From Lawsonibacter hominis (GTDB lineage Bacteria; Bacillota; Clostridia; Oscillospirales; Oscillospiraceae), in NCBI RefSeq assembly GCF_014287895.1, contig NZ_JACOPP010000001.1:248001-312000 (forward strand): DNA of 64,000 nt, read 5' to 3'. This document shows positions 54,382-62,888 of this stretch, one piece after another (positions within the stretch are counted from its first letter, which is position 1; each line of letters starts with the position of its first letter). Under the pieces are notes generated by a model. That model searched no databases. It was not told the DNA's origin and saw nothing but the letters and a program-made list of their open reading frames with translations. Position numbers and translations under genes: made by a program.

Positions 54382-54939
54382 TTACTGGAAATATTCCACG
54401 ATCTCTCCGCAGATGGATTTTACGCTCTCAAACGCGCCCCGCAGGCCGGAGAGCGGCTCCTCCCGGTCATAGAAGGTCACGGCGTCCGGCTCGGACAGAT
54501 CCACGTAGATGACCTGGCCATTCTGAGGCTTGACCATACTGCCGTCCGCGGTGAGCGACTGCTCGATCTCAGACAGGTCGTAAGACAGCTCATACTGGGC
54601 CCGCAGCTTGGCCTCCTCCGACTGGAGGGCGCTCATTTCACTGCGCAGGGAGACGACCTGCTCGGCGATGGTGTTGAGCTGTACGTAGCTCATCAGCAGC
54701 AGCACCGCGAACACGCCGACCGCCAGAAAGCCCGCCACCGCAAACAGGGAGACGCTGCCGGCCTGCCGCACCTGCACCCGGGGCCGGGCCACGGCCCGCT
54801 CCCGGGGCCGCACCAGCGGGCGGGGCTGGAGGATCTCGGCGCCCTGCTCCAGCTGACGGGCGGCTGAGCCGTCGTAAGACGTGTAGGAGACGCCCTCATA
54901 AGTCCGATATCGGTTGCGCCGTTTGGCCGCAGTTGCCAT
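54382..54939 (-). CDS. ftsL: FtsL-like septum protein
   Basis: A 185-residue bitopic protein: a long basic cytoplasmic tail (about 60 residues with RPLVRPRERAVARPR), one membrane helix (about 65-88) and an extracellular coiled coil (NTIAEQVVSLRSEMSALQSEEAKLRAQYE) of the FtsL/DivIC type. A C-terminal non-coiled extension (about 50 residues) is longer than in typical FtsL. Position between rsmH and the PBP fixes the identity. Start ATG 54939; a GTG at 54951 is possible. Confidence 0.85.
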   Translation of the reverse strand: MATAAKRRNRYRTYEGVSYTSYDGSAARQLEQGAEILQPRPLVRPRERAVARPRVQVRQAGSVSLFAVAGFLAVGVFAVLLLMSYVQLNTIAEQVVSLRSEMSALQSEEAKLRAQYELSYDLSEIEQSLTADGSMVKPQNGQVIYVDLSEPDAVTFYDREEPLSGLRGAFESVKSICGEIVEYFQ

Positions 54940-54978
54940 AGCCAGGTCCACTCCAATCTCTCATCCCAAAAGGGGATC

Positions 54979-55920
54979 TCACAATTTCTCTGCCACCCGC
55001 AGCTTGGCGCTGCGGGCTCTCGGGTTTTCCTCCAGCTCACGTGCTCCGGAGACGATGGGCTTTTTGTGCACCAGCCGGACGCTGGGCTTCTTTCCGCACA
55101 CGCAGACGGGAAAATCCGGCGGGCAGGTACAGCCTTTTGCAAAAGCCGCCAGCGCGTTTTTAACGATACGGTCCTCCAGCGAGTGGAAGGAGATCACCGC
55201 CAGGCGCCCTCCGGAAACAAGCCGCGGCACCGCCGCGCCGACCATCCGGTCCACGGCGGCCAGCTCGTCGTTGACGGCGATCCGGACGGCCTGGAACGTC
55301 CGCTTGGCGGGGTGCTGCTTTTCCCGCAGGGCGGCGGGCGGCATGGCGCAGCGGATCACATCCACCAACTCCAGCGTGGTCTCGATCGTCTTTTGGTCCC
55401 TGGCCCGGACGATAGCCGCCGCGATGGCGGGGGCATACCGCTCCTCTCCGTACTGGTAGAGGATGCGCCGCAGCTCCTCCTGGGGCCACTCATTCACTAC
55501 CGTCCGGGCCGTCAGGGTATCGGTCCGATCCATGCGCATGTCCAGCGGCGCGTCCTGCATGTAAGAAAAGCCCCGGGCCGGGTCGTCCAACTGAGGAGAG
55601 GACACCCCCAGGTCAAACAGCATGCCGTTCACGCCGCCGATCCCCAGCGTATCCAGGATCTCATCCAGGCGGTCGAAATTGCTGTGGACCAGGGTCACGC
55701 GCTCCATCTGCTCCCCCAGCTTGTCCGCCGCGGCATCCAAGGCCGCCTGGTCCCGGTCCACACAGATGAGCCGCCCGGTGGTGAGCCGCCGGGCGATCTC
55801 ACGGGAGTGGCCCGCCCGCCCCAGCGTACCGTCCAGATAGATCCCGTCCGGCCGGATGGCCAGCGCGTCGATGCACTCGTCCAGCAGCACCGGACGGTGG
55901 ACAAATTCCTGCTCGTTCAT
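54979..55920 (-). CDS. rsmH: 16S rRNA (cytosine-1402-N4)-methyltransferase RsmH
   Basis: A 313-residue SAM methyltransferase acting on C1402 of 16S rRNA. N-terminal HRPVLLDECIDALAIRPDGIYLDGTLGRAGHS, the GVSSPQLDDPARGFSYMQDAPLDMRMD motif and AVRIAVNDEL are diagnostic. ATG 55920 overlaps the end of mraZ. Confidence 0.96.
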   Translation of the reverse strand: MNEQEFVHRPVLLDECIDALAIRPDGIYLDGTLGRAGHSREIARRLTTGRLICVDRDQAALDAAADKLGEQMERVTLVHSNFDRLDEILDTLGIGGVNGMLFDLGVSSPQLDDPARGFSYMQDAPLDMRMDRTDTLTARTVVNEWPQEELRRILYQYGEERYAPAIAAAIVRARDQKTIETTLELVDVIRCAMPPAALREKQHPAKRTFQAVRIAVNDELAAVDRMVGAAVPRLVSGGRLAVISFHSLEDRIVKNALAAFAKGCTCPPDFPVCVCGKKPSVRLVHKKPIVSGARELEENPRARSAKLRVAEKL

Positions 55921-55921
55921 A

Positions 55922-56338
55922 TCAGAATCCAAGCGCCTCCATACAGGCCGACATCTTTTCCGGCGTCATCTCTTCCTCCTCCTGGGCCTGCCAGGCATCC
56001 GCGCTCCAGATTTCCGCCCGGTCATGGACGCCGATGATCACGGCATCCTTTTCCAGACCGGCATACCTGCGCAGCTTCTGTGGGATGACGATACGCCCCT
56101 GGTTGTCCAGCTCGCACCGGGCGGCGTTGGCAAAGAGGGGGCGCATGGCCTTGGATTGGCTCATGGGCAGTGAGGCAAACTTTTCCGTAAAGCGGTCCCA
56201 GGTCGCCTGGGGATAGATGGCCAGGCACGCGTCCACGCCCATGGCCAGGTAGAACACCGCCCCCAGTTCTTCCCGAAGCTTGGCGGGAATGAACAGACGG
56301 CCCTTGGCGTCGATGCTGTGCTCATAGGTGCCGGTCAC
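55922..56338 (-). CDS. mraZ: MraZ transcriptional regulator of the dcw cluster
   Basis: A 138-residue protein with two AbrB/SpoVT-like repeats: YEHSIDAKGRLFIPAKLRE and CELDNQGRIVIPQKLRRY. It forms ring-like oligomers and binds TGGGN direct repeats upstream of its own gene. GTG start at 56338 preceded by GGGGGGAG. First gene of the cluster. Confidence 0.96.
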   Translation of the reverse strand: MTGTYEHSIDAKGRLFIPAKLREELGAVFYLAMGVDACLAIYPQATWDRFTEKFASLPMSQSKAMRPLFANAARCELDNQGRIVIPQKLRRYAGLEKDAVIIGVHDRAEIWSADAWQAQEEEEMTPEKMSACMEALGF

Positions 56339-56340
56339 GT

Positions 56341-56382
56341 GCCCACTCCCCCCACTTTACTTCTCAATTCCGGTTTTTCACT
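56341..56382 (-). promoter_or_regulatory. Candidate MraZ boxes (autoregulatory operator)
   Basis: On the minus strand TGGGGCAAAGTGGAG and, about 35 bp later, TGGGGGGAGTGGGC resemble the TGGGN-N5-TGGGN direct repeats bound by MraZ. The downstream pair also overlaps the ribosome-binding region. Confidence 0.6.
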
Positions 56383-56406
56383 CCACTTTGCCCCACTATC
56401 ATCTTC

Positions 56407-56435
56407 AGTATAAAGGCTTGTCCGCGGAATTGCAA
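56407..56435 (-). promoter_or_regulatory. Promoter of the dcw cluster
   Basis: Minus strand TTGCAA (56430-56435), 17-bp spacer, TATACT (56407-56412), just upstream of the MraZ boxes. Confidence 0.75.
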
Positions 56436-56605
56436 TAGTTTTTTGCTTCTTTTTTTGCGTCAAAACCCTGCTTTTTTCAATGGAATTTCTTTCTTTTCCG
56501 CACCAAAAACATCTGTTCGATTTTGGTTTTGCCGCTCAGCGCTTCTTCCGTTTCCAAATCTGGTATGTATCGTTTTGACTTATACTATATCTTGTAATCC
56601 AATTC
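56436..56605. other. AT-rich intergenic region upstream of mraZ
   Basis: About 170 bp, T-rich on the plus strand, with no convincing gene. It separates the housekeeping block from the dcw promoter. A TATACTATAT stretch (56581-56590) is a loose -10-like sequence but has no clear partner gene. Confidence 0.4.
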
Positions 56606-56651
56606 AAAAAGAAACATCCCTTGCGCTTGTGCGCAAGGGATGTTTCTTTTT
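56606..56651. terminator. Terminator after the coaD-linked coiled-coil gene
   Basis: A 21-bp perfect stem (AAAAAGAAACATCCCTTGCGC and complement) with a 4-base loop; flanking A/T tracts make it intrinsic on the minus strand. Confidence 0.9.
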
Positions 56652-56661
56652 GTGACTCTAT

Positions 56662-57177
56662 TCAGTGTCCTTCCGCTTCCGCGTCATAGGGCTGGCGGCT
56701 CCCGCCCTGCGCGGCGGCGCCGCTGGCCAGGGCGCGGAACTTGGTGCGGGAGCGCTGCACCTCGCCGTGGGCCTCAGAGAGCGCCTCCTCCACCCGGCGC
56801 ATCACGTCCTCGCAATACTCGTTGGCTGCACGGCGCAGCTCCCGGCTGCGCTCCTCCGCCGTGCGGATCATCTCATTGCCCTTCTGCTTGGCCTGGGCCA
56901 TCAGCTCGTCCTGTGCGAGCATCTGCTTGGCCTGGTCCTCCGCCTGCTTGCGGATGAGCTCCGCTTCCCGCTTGGCGGAGGCGATGTACTCCGTCCGGGC
57001 GGCAATGAGCTTTTTCGCCTCGGCCAGTTCCATGGGGAACTGGGCCCGGATCTCATCCAGCAGGTCCAGAGCCTTGTCCCGCTCCACGATGCATTTGTCG
57101 CTGGAGAGGGGCAGGCTCTTGGCCTCGTCGATCATCTCAAAGAGCATATCCAGCAATTCGTCTACTCCGGTAGCCAT
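56662..57177 (-). CDS. Coiled-coil protein (DivIVA/ATPase-stalk-like)
   Basis: A 171-residue, almost fully helical protein with a long coiled coil (about 45-145, KREAELIRKQAEDQAKQMLAQ...) and a short disordered tail. It resembles DivIVA- or ATP-synthase-B-like proteins found after coaD in Clostridia, often labelled simply 'ATPase'. The start overlaps the coaD stop (TGATG), so the two are coupled. Function unknown; a cell-pole or division role is only a guess. Confidence 0.7.
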   Translation of the reverse strand: MATGVDELLDMLFEMIDEAKSLPLSSDKCIVERDKALDLLDEIRAQFPMELAEAKKLIAARTEYIASAKREAELIRKQAEDQAKQMLAQDELMAQAKQKGNEMIRTAEERSRELRRAANEYCEDVMRRVEEALSEAHGEVQRSRTKFRALASGAAAQGGSRQPYDAEAEGH

Positions 57178-57671
57178 CAGCCATCCCTCCTGCTTTTCAT
57201 TTTTGCGTTTACGTCGTCAATGATCTCCCTGGGCACAAAATCGCTCAGGTCCGCCCCATAGCGGGCCATCTCCTTGACCACGCTGGAGCTTACATAAGTA
57301 TATTTCGCACTGGAGGGCAGAAACATGGTCTCCAGGCGGGGGTTGAGCTTGCGGTTGATGAGGGCCATCTGGAGCTCGTTTTCATAGTCCGACACGGCCC
57401 GCAGGCCCTTCACCAGCGTACAGGCCTTTTTCTGCCGGGCGTACTCGGCCAGCAGCGTAGCCGAGCAGTCCACCTCCACGTTGGGCAGCTTGGCCACCAC
57501 CCGCCGGATCAGGTCGGCCCGCTCCTCCGGGGTGAACAGGCCGCCGTGCTTATCCGAATTGATGAGCACGCAGACAATGAGCTTGTCAAAGCATACGGCG
57601 GCCCGTTTGATGATATTCAGGTGCCCCAGGGTGATGGGGTCAAAGCTGCCTGGATAAATGGCGGTCTTCAC
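57177..57671 (-). CDS. coaD: Phosphopantetheine adenylyltransferase
   Basis: A 164-residue nucleotidyltransferase for the fourth step of CoA synthesis (4'-phosphopantetheine + ATP to dephospho-CoA). YPGSFDPITLGHLNII holds the HxGH-type T/HLGH site; later YTYVSSSVVKEMARYG is conserved. GTG start at 57671 after GAGGATG. Just downstream of rsmD, as in many bacteria. Confidence 0.95.
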   Translation of the reverse strand: MKTAIYPGSFDPITLGHLNIIKRAAVCFDKLIVCVLINSDKHGGLFTPEERADLIRRVVAKLPNVEVDCSATLLAEYARQKKACTLVKGLRAVSDYENELQMALINRKLNPRLETMFLPSSAKYTYVSSSVVKEMARYGADLSDFVPREIIDDVNAKMKSRRDG

Positions 57672-57704
57672 ACATCCACATCCTCGTGTAGCGCGCCGCG
57701 TCTC

Positions 57705-58250
57705 TTACACGGTGCGGCGGTACAGGGTGATTTTGATCTTGCCGTAGCGGTACTCCCTGCCCTTCTCATAGGGGGCGGTCCCCTCCGGCAGGACGCTTTC
57801 CGCTGGACTTTCGCAGACTATTATACCATTTCCGGTGACGATGTCAATCTTGGCGATGGTCTCCAGCGCCTTTTCCAGCAGTCCGGTCCGGTAGGGCGGG
57901 TCCAGAAAGACCAGGTCGAAGCGCTCCCGGCAGCCGCTGAGAAAGGCCAGGGAATCCCCCTGGATCACCGTTGCCCGCTCCTCCATCCTGCAATGGGCCA
58001 GATTCTCCCGGATCACCGCCACCGCATCCTTCCGCAGGTCCACAAAGGTACAGCGCTCCGCGCCCCGGGACAGCGCCTCGATGCCCAGCTGTCCGGTGCC
58101 GCTGAACAGATCCAGCACGGTCCGTCCCTCGATGTCGAACTGGATGATATTGAACATGGATTCCTTTACCTTATCGGTGGTCGGCCGGGTCTCCAGACCG
58201 GGCAGCTCTTTCAGCCTCCGGCCTCTGGCCGTGCCGGTAATGACGCGCAT
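57705..58250 (-). CDS. rsmD: 16S rRNA (guanine-966-N2)-methyltransferase RsmD
   Basis: A 181-residue SAM methyltransferase. VLDLFSGTGQLGIEALSRGAE binds SAM and LVFLDPPY is the N6/N2-methylase catalytic motif; RPTTDKVKESMFNII marks RsmD. Start ATG 58250 (MRVITGTARG). It is linked to coaD. Confidence 0.95.
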   Translation of the reverse strand: MRVITGTARGRRLKELPGLETRPTTDKVKESMFNIIQFDIEGRTVLDLFSGTGQLGIEALSRGAERCTFVDLRKDAVAVIRENLAHCRMEERATVIQGDSLAFLSGCRERFDLVFLDPPYRTGLLEKALETIAKIDIVTGNGIIVCESPAESVLPEGTAPYEKGREYRYGKIKITLYRRTV

Positions 58251-58309
58251 GGCGATCTTCCTTTCGATTTTGGTGTCTGCCGGCGCAGCCCCTTCCCGTT
58301 TCCCTGGGC

Positions 58310-59677
58310 CTAATGGGGCAGTTCGCCCGTCCCATCCCAGAAAAAGCGGATGGAAACGGCTTCCGGCACGTTCCGGTAATCCCACTGGTGGTTGGTACGG
58401 CGCATGTGGTCGCTGGTCACGTTGAAATAGCGGTGGTTCATCCGGGTCATCCAGCTCGGATCCACCCCGGTGTAGTCCCCCGAAGGATCGTCCCAGGTGG
58501 GGTCCACACAATACCATTCCCCTTCCAGGCGCACCATATTCCAGGCATGATCCCCGGTGGAATCGGAGGACGCGCCCACCACGGTGATGCACTCTACCTC
58601 CGCCAGGTCCATCAGCAGCTGAAAGGTGGTGGCGTAGCCCAGACAGATGCCGTATCCCCCCGTCAGCATACCGTAGGGATTGGTGTTATCCGCCCGCCCC
58701 TGAGGGGTCCGGGCATCGTAGACGGTCTGGTCATATTCCCCCCACGCCACCAGATAATCGTGGAGGGCCAGCTCCCGCTCAAACGCGGTCATGCCGTCGG
58801 TGATGCATGATGCGAAGATCTCCCGGCAGCGCTCCAGGACCGCCGCGTCCTTTTCGCTCAGGCCGCTCGCGTCCCCGCCGGTCCAGGCCGCTTGGATGGC
58901 CGCGGTGTCGTAAAGGCTCATATCGTGCTCATTGGGCGGGTCAAAGGGGACAAAGCCGCTGATATCCAGGTCCGGGTTGAGGACCGGGACCGGTGTGGCC
59001 GTAGGCGCTGCGGTCTGCGCGGGTGACGCCGGGGCGGAGGGCGGGGCGGTACCACCCGCGGCGTGCTGCGGCGCATCCGAAGCTGCCGCGGACGGCGCGG
59101 GGGCGTTCTCCGCTTCCCGGGGCGTTTCCGGCTCCGAGGCGCTCTGCGCAGGCTCCTGCGGCACGTCCGCCGGGGCGATCACGGGGACCGCCGCTTCCTC
59201 GATGCAGGCGGCAAAGGCGTCCTTGGCCGCCTGCAGATCCTGACAGACCAGCAGGGCCGCATAGCCTCCGCCGGTGACCACCGCGGCGTTTTCCAGCAGG
59301 GCGGACTGGGCGGGCGCATAGCCGAAAAAATCTCCCGCCCGCGTCCGGCGGTATGCCTCCAGCGCGGCGCACAGCCCCTCCAGCCCGTCCTCCGCCGCCG
59401 GGCAAAGCACCGCGATCTCCCGGGCGTCCACGCCGGAGGCGGCATAGACCGCCGCGTCGCTCCAGCTCCCCTCCTCCAGCCCGTACAGCCCGGTCAGGTA
59501 AAACGCCAGGTCCTCCCCGCTCTGCTCCGACAGCCCTCCGGCGTCCGTCTGGCTGTCCAGCACGCTCCGGGCCACCTGGGCGGCGTCCACACCGCTCGCG
59601 GGCGCCGCGTCCGTCCCGCCGCCGCAGGCACACAGCAGCGCCAGCAGCGCGATCGTCAATAAGATTTTTGCTCTCAT
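58310..59677 (-). CDS. Lipoprotein with DUF4358 and transglutaminase-like domains
   Basis: A 455-residue lipoprotein (lipobox LLCAC). The N-terminal DUF4358 region (about 30-170) is joined by a Pro/Ala/Ser/Glu-rich linker (about 170-235) to a C-terminal transglutaminase-like domain. The Cys-His-Asp triad is visible in GYGICLGYATTFQLL, TGDHAWNMVRL and CVDPTWDDPSG. Such domains act as cysteine peptidases or amidases at the cell surface. The ATG overlaps the uvrC stop by 4 bp. The fusion of the two domains is noteworthy. Confidence 0.85.
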   Translation of the reverse strand: MRAKILLTIALLALLCACGGGTDAAPASGVDAAQVARSVLDSQTDAGGLSEQSGEDLAFYLTGLYGLEEGSWSDAAVYAASGVDAREIAVLCPAAEDGLEGLCAALEAYRRTRAGDFFGYAPAQSALLENAAVVTGGGYAALLVCQDLQAAKDAFAACIEEAAVPVIAPADVPQEPAQSASEPETPREAENAPAPSAAASDAPQHAAGGTAPPSAPASPAQTAAPTATPVPVLNPDLDISGFVPFDPPNEHDMSLYDTAAIQAAWTGGDASGLSEKDAAVLERCREIFASCITDGMTAFERELALHDYLVAWGEYDQTVYDARTPQGRADNTNPYGMLTGGYGICLGYATTFQLLMDLAEVECITVVGASSDSTGDHAWNMVRLEGEWYCVDPTWDDPSGDYTGVDPSWMTRMNHRYFNVTSDHMRRTNHQWDYRNVPEAVSIRFFWDGTGELPH

Positions 59678-61512
59678 GGCCGCGCCTTTCCGTCTGTCTG
59701 AAAATAGTCGTATACCGCCTTCGCGGTATTCTTCGGCACCACGCCCTCCAGCTGTTCGCGGGAGGCCGCCCGGATGTTTTTGACGCTCTTGAAGTGCTTC
59801 AGCAGCTGGGCCCGGCGCTTTTCCCCCACGCCGGGGATCTGATCCAGCACGGAGGAGCGCACCCGCCGGGCCTGCTGCTGGCGGTGGAATTCGATGGCGA
59901 AGCGGTGCGTCTCCTCCTGGATCTGACCAATGAGGGAAAAGACGGCCTGATTGCCCTGGATGCCGATCTCCCGTCCGTCCGGCGTCACCAGCGCCCGGGT
60001 ACGGTGCCGGTCGTCCTTCACCATGCCGAAGACCGGGATGGAAAGCCCCAGCGTCTCCAGCACCCGCACCGCCACGCGCGCATGGTTTTCCCCGCCGTCG
60101 ATCAGCAGCAGGTCGGGCCGGCCGGCAAATTTTTCATCCCCGTCCAAATAGCGCTGGAAGCGCCGCGTCAGCACCTGCTCCATCGCGGCATAGTCGTCGG
60201 GTCCGGCCATATCCTTGAGCTTGAACTGCCGGTAGTCCCGCTTAAGGGGCTTGCCGTCGACGTATACCACCATGGAGGCCACGATATCGTCCGCGCCCTG
60301 GTTGGAGATGTCGTAGGACTCCATGCGGCGGGGCGCGCCCTCCAGATCCAGCATGCGCCCCAGCAGCTCCAGAAGCTTATTCTGCCGCTCCTCCCGGCTG
60401 GTCCAGCGCTCCACCTCTTCCGCGGCGTTTTTGTTGGCCAGGCGGATCAGGTCCATCTTTGCCCCCCGCTGCGGGGTGACCAGGCTCACCCGGCAGCCCG
60501 CCTGTTCGGAGAGCATCCGGGTCAGCGGCGCCTCGTCCTCCAGCTCACAGGGCAGCAGGATCTGCCCGGGCAGCCGCCCCCTGGAGCCGTAATACTGCCG
60601 TACCAGGGCGGAGACGACGTCCGAGGTGTCCTCCTCCATCGGGGTGTCGATCAGGTCCCAGTCCTTGGCGGCCAGCTCCCCGTCGACGTAGTGGAGCACC
60701 ACGAAGCAGCTGCGGGTAGCCTCCCCCCGGTGGAATCCCACTACGTCGGTATCCGCCAGGGACGCGGCCACCACCTTCTGCCGCTTGCTCAAAAGTTCGA
60801 TGGCACGGTAGCGGTCCCGCAGCTCGGCGGCCTTCTCAAAGCGCAGCTCCTCCGCCGCGCGGGCCATCTCCGTCTGGAGCTCCTCGCCCACCTCCTGAAA
60901 TTTCCCCTCCAGCAGGCGCACGGCCTGATCCATCGCCTCCCGGTAACGTCCCTGGTCCACGCCGGGGCGGCAGTAACCGTCGCACTGGCCCATATGGTAG
61001 TTCAGGCAGGGGCGCTCCCTGCCGATGTCCCGCGGGAACTTCTTATGGCAGGAGGGCAGCCGCAGGGCCAGCCGCAGCGCGTCGATGATGCCCTGGGTGG
61101 CGCCCCGGCTGCCATACGGCCCAAAATAGCGCGCCCCGTCCTCCGCCGGGCGGTTGGCCAGCGAGAATTTGGGGTAATCCTCTTTCACCGTCAGGCGGAT
61201 ATACGGATAGCCCTTGTCGTCCTTCAGCAGGATGTTGTAGCGGGGCTGGTGGCGCTTGATCAGGGAATTTTCCAGTATCAGCGCCTCAAATTCCGAATCG
61301 GCCACGATCACGTCGAAGTGGTCGATCTGGCCGACCATGGCCCGGGTCTTCTCCGTGTGAGAGGCCAGGTTGGCAAAATATTGGCTCACCCGGTTCTTCA
61401 GCGCCTTGGCCTTGCCCACATAGATGACCTCGTTCTTGGCGTCCTGCATGATATATACGCCCGGCTTCAGCGGCAGGGCATGGGCTTTTTCTTTCAACTC
61501 GTCGAAGGTCAT
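59674..61512 (-). CDS. uvrC: Excinuclease ABC subunit C
   Basis: A 612-residue nucleotide-excision-repair nuclease. GIY-YIG N-terminal nuclease (GVYIMQDAKNEVIYVGKAKALKNRVSQYF), UVR motif (about 205-240), central RNase-H-like domain with LLLIDGGENHA and the C-terminal HhH pair (IPGVGEKRRAQLLKHFKSVKNI). The start ATG has no close SD of its own; it overlaps a 9-codon upstream mini-ORF by ATGA. Confidence 0.96.
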   Translation of the reverse strand: MTFDELKEKAHALPLKPGVYIMQDAKNEVIYVGKAKALKNRVSQYFANLASHTEKTRAMVGQIDHFDVIVADSEFEALILENSLIKRHQPRYNILLKDDKGYPYIRLTVKEDYPKFSLANRPAEDGARYFGPYGSRGATQGIIDALRLALRLPSCHKKFPRDIGRERPCLNYHMGQCDGYCRPGVDQGRYREAMDQAVRLLEGKFQEVGEELQTEMARAAEELRFEKAAELRDRYRAIELLSKRQKVVAASLADTDVVGFHRGEATRSCFVVLHYVDGELAAKDWDLIDTPMEEDTSDVVSALVRQYYGSRGRLPGQILLPCELEDEAPLTRMLSEQAGCRVSLVTPQRGAKMDLIRLANKNAAEEVERWTSREERQNKLLELLGRMLDLEGAPRRMESYDISNQGADDIVASMVVYVDGKPLKRDYRQFKLKDMAGPDDYAAMEQVLTRRFQRYLDGDEKFAGRPDLLLIDGGENHARVAVRVLETLGLSIPVFGMVKDDRHRTRALVTPDGREIGIQGNQAVFSLIGQIQEETHRFAIEFHRQQQARRVRSSVLDQIPGVGEKRRAQLLKHFKSVKNIRAASREQLEGVVPKNTAKAVYDYFQTDGKARP

Positions 61513-61538
61513 ATGATGGCAGGGGCCGATGCCTGCAT
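61509..61538 (-). CDS. Nine-residue leader mini-ORF upstream of uvrC
   Basis: ATG 61536-61538 has a strong SD (GGAGG, 9 bases upstream) and reads MQASAPAII then TGA (61509-61511). That stop overlaps the uvrC ATG (61510-61512) as ATGA. uvrC has no SD of its own, so its translation is probably coupled to this mini-ORF. A hairpin (GGGCCGATGC/GCATCGGCCC) covers the mini-ORF start. Confidence 0.55.
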   Translation of the reverse strand: MQASAPAII

Positions 61539-61583
61539 CGGCCCGGCCCTCCTTTCTGCTGGACTCCGTATGCCCTGCCGCCC

Positions 61584-62426
61584 CTATGAGGCGGGCAGGG
61601 ACTCCGGGCTGTTCCCGGGCAGCATGGGGTCGTACATCATGATGGCGTGGTTCTCGATGAGGAAGTCGTCCCCCAGCAGCGTCCCCTCCAGGTCGAAGGT
61701 CCGGCGGTATAGGGTATTGTGCCGGGTAAAGCCGCCCCAGTACTCCCCCTGGATATAGTGCTCCTTTTCGTACACCTCATACCGGCGGTCGCAGGGGGCG
61801 CCGGCCCGCCACTCCCCCTCCAGGTGGGTTTCAGTGAGGCGGAGGGTGAGCCGCCAGGTGTGCTCGGTGTCGTTGCGCACCATCAGGTCCATGTAGTTAT
61901 AAAAGCAGGTGGCCCCGCTGCCAAAGGGCTGGGTGCGGCCGGAGTCGGGGAACACGTCGTAGCCGTGCCGCCACCGCTCGGTCACCGTCAGCGGGGTATG
62001 GAGGGTCATCCAGTAGAGCAGATTGGTCATCTGGCACAATCCGCCACCGATCCCGGCGGCCACCCGGCCGTTGCGCAGGAGCATCCCCTCCACATAGCCC
62101 TTCCGCCGGGTGGGCTTGCCCACCGCCCGCCAGAAGGACAGGGTCTCCCCTGGCGCCAGGGTGAGTCCGTCCAGCCGGGACAGGGCCAGGCGCAGATTGG
62201 TCACCTTATTGCGCTGGAGGGCCATCTCCTCCCCCCGCAGCTGCCGCAGCAGCGGGGTGCTGTGCTCCGCCCAGAGACAGGGGCACTCCGCCTCCGGCCG
62301 GAGCCTGGCGAAGCGCAACCCGCCCGTGTGCCATCGCAGGCGGCGGCGCAGGCAGAAGAAGGCCGTCCCCAGCCGCATACGCAGGGCGCTGCGGCGGCGC
62401 GGCTCCTGTACGATGACGGCACGCAT
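61584..62426 (-). CDS. VanW-family protein
   Basis: A 280-residue protein whose core matches VanW (KVTNLRLALSRLDGLTLAPGETLSFWRAVGKPTRRKGYVEGMLLRNGRVAAGIGGGLCQMTNLLYWM, about 80-150). These proteins occur with vancomycin-resistance and sporulation/wall genes, but the activity is unproven. The N-terminus is very basic (RRRSALRMRLGTAFFCLRRRLRWH) without a signal peptide. Start ATG 62426 after AAGGGGGGG. No van cluster is nearby, so it is not evidence of resistance. Confidence 0.85.
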   Translation of the reverse strand: MRAVIVQEPRRRSALRMRLGTAFFCLRRRLRWHTGGLRFARLRPEAECPCLWAEHSTPLLRQLRGEEMALQRNKVTNLRLALSRLDGLTLAPGETLSFWRAVGKPTRRKGYVEGMLLRNGRVAAGIGGGLCQMTNLLYWMTLHTPLTVTERWRHGYDVFPDSGRTQPFGSGATCFYNYMDLMVRNDTEHTWRLTLRLTETHLEGEWRAGAPCDRRYEVYEKEHYIQGEYWGGFTRHNTLYRRTFDLEGTLLGDDFLIENHAIMMYDPMLPGNSPESLPAS

Positions 62427-62448
62427 GAAAAGCCCCCCCTTATTATCA

Positions 62449-62477
62449 AAAAAAGCGCCGCATTGCGGCGCTTTTTT
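62449..62477. terminator. Terminator after the HPr gene
   Basis: AAAAAAGCGCCGC/GCGGCGCTTTTTT with an ATT loop. It lies 14 bp past the HPr stop and upstream of the VanW gene, with T-runs in both directions. Confidence 0.92.
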
Positions 62478-62491
62478 CTCTCGCTCGGTGC

Positions 62492-62755
62492 TTACTCCGA
62501 GAAGTTGGAGGAGATCAGCTCGATGAGCGCTTCCACCGCCTCTTTCTCGTCGGGGCCGTCGGCAATGAGGTTGATGGACGTGCCCTTCACAATGCCCAGG
62601 GAAAGGACGCCCAGCAGGCTCTTTGCGTTGACTCTGCGCTCGTCCTTCTCCACCCAAATAGAGCTCTTAAACTCGTTGGCCTTCTGGATGAAGAACGTAG
62701 CCGGTCTTGCATGCAGGCCGACCTGGTTGTTCACGACTGCCTCTTTCATATACAT
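62492..62755 (-). CDS. HPr-family phosphocarrier protein
   Basis: An 87-residue HPr-fold protein. His15 (GLHARPA) for EI/EII phosphotransfer and Ser46 (AKSLLGVLSLG) for HPr-kinase regulation are both present, so it is a true HPr rather than Crh. ATG 62755 (MYMKEAVV) after GGGGGG. Single gene with its own promoter. No PTS genes are adjacent. Confidence 0.9.
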   Translation of the reverse strand: MYMKEAVVNNQVGLHARPATFFIQKANEFKSSIWVEKDERRVNAKSLLGVLSLGIVKGTSINLIADGPDEKEAVEALIELISSNFSE

Positions 62756-62795
62756 AGCGTTTCCCCCCAAGATGCGTTAAGCATACTTCACGTAT

Positions 62796-62824
62796 AGAAT
62801 AGCAAATTTGTCCCAAACCGTCAA
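62796..62824 (-). promoter_or_regulatory. Promoter of the HPr gene
   Basis: Minus strand TTGACG (62819-62824), 17-bp spacer, TATTCT (62796-62801), about 40 bp before the start codon. Confidence 0.8.
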
Positions 62825-62888
62825 TGACAAAATGCACAAATTACGCAGTCGAAACTGTTTTTATTGACGGGGAACCAATACAGGCTCT

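Noticed and set aside
61584..62426. Vancomycin resistance from the VanW gene
   Set aside because: VanW homologues are widespread in Clostridia without resistance, and no vanH/A/X or regulatory pair is nearby.
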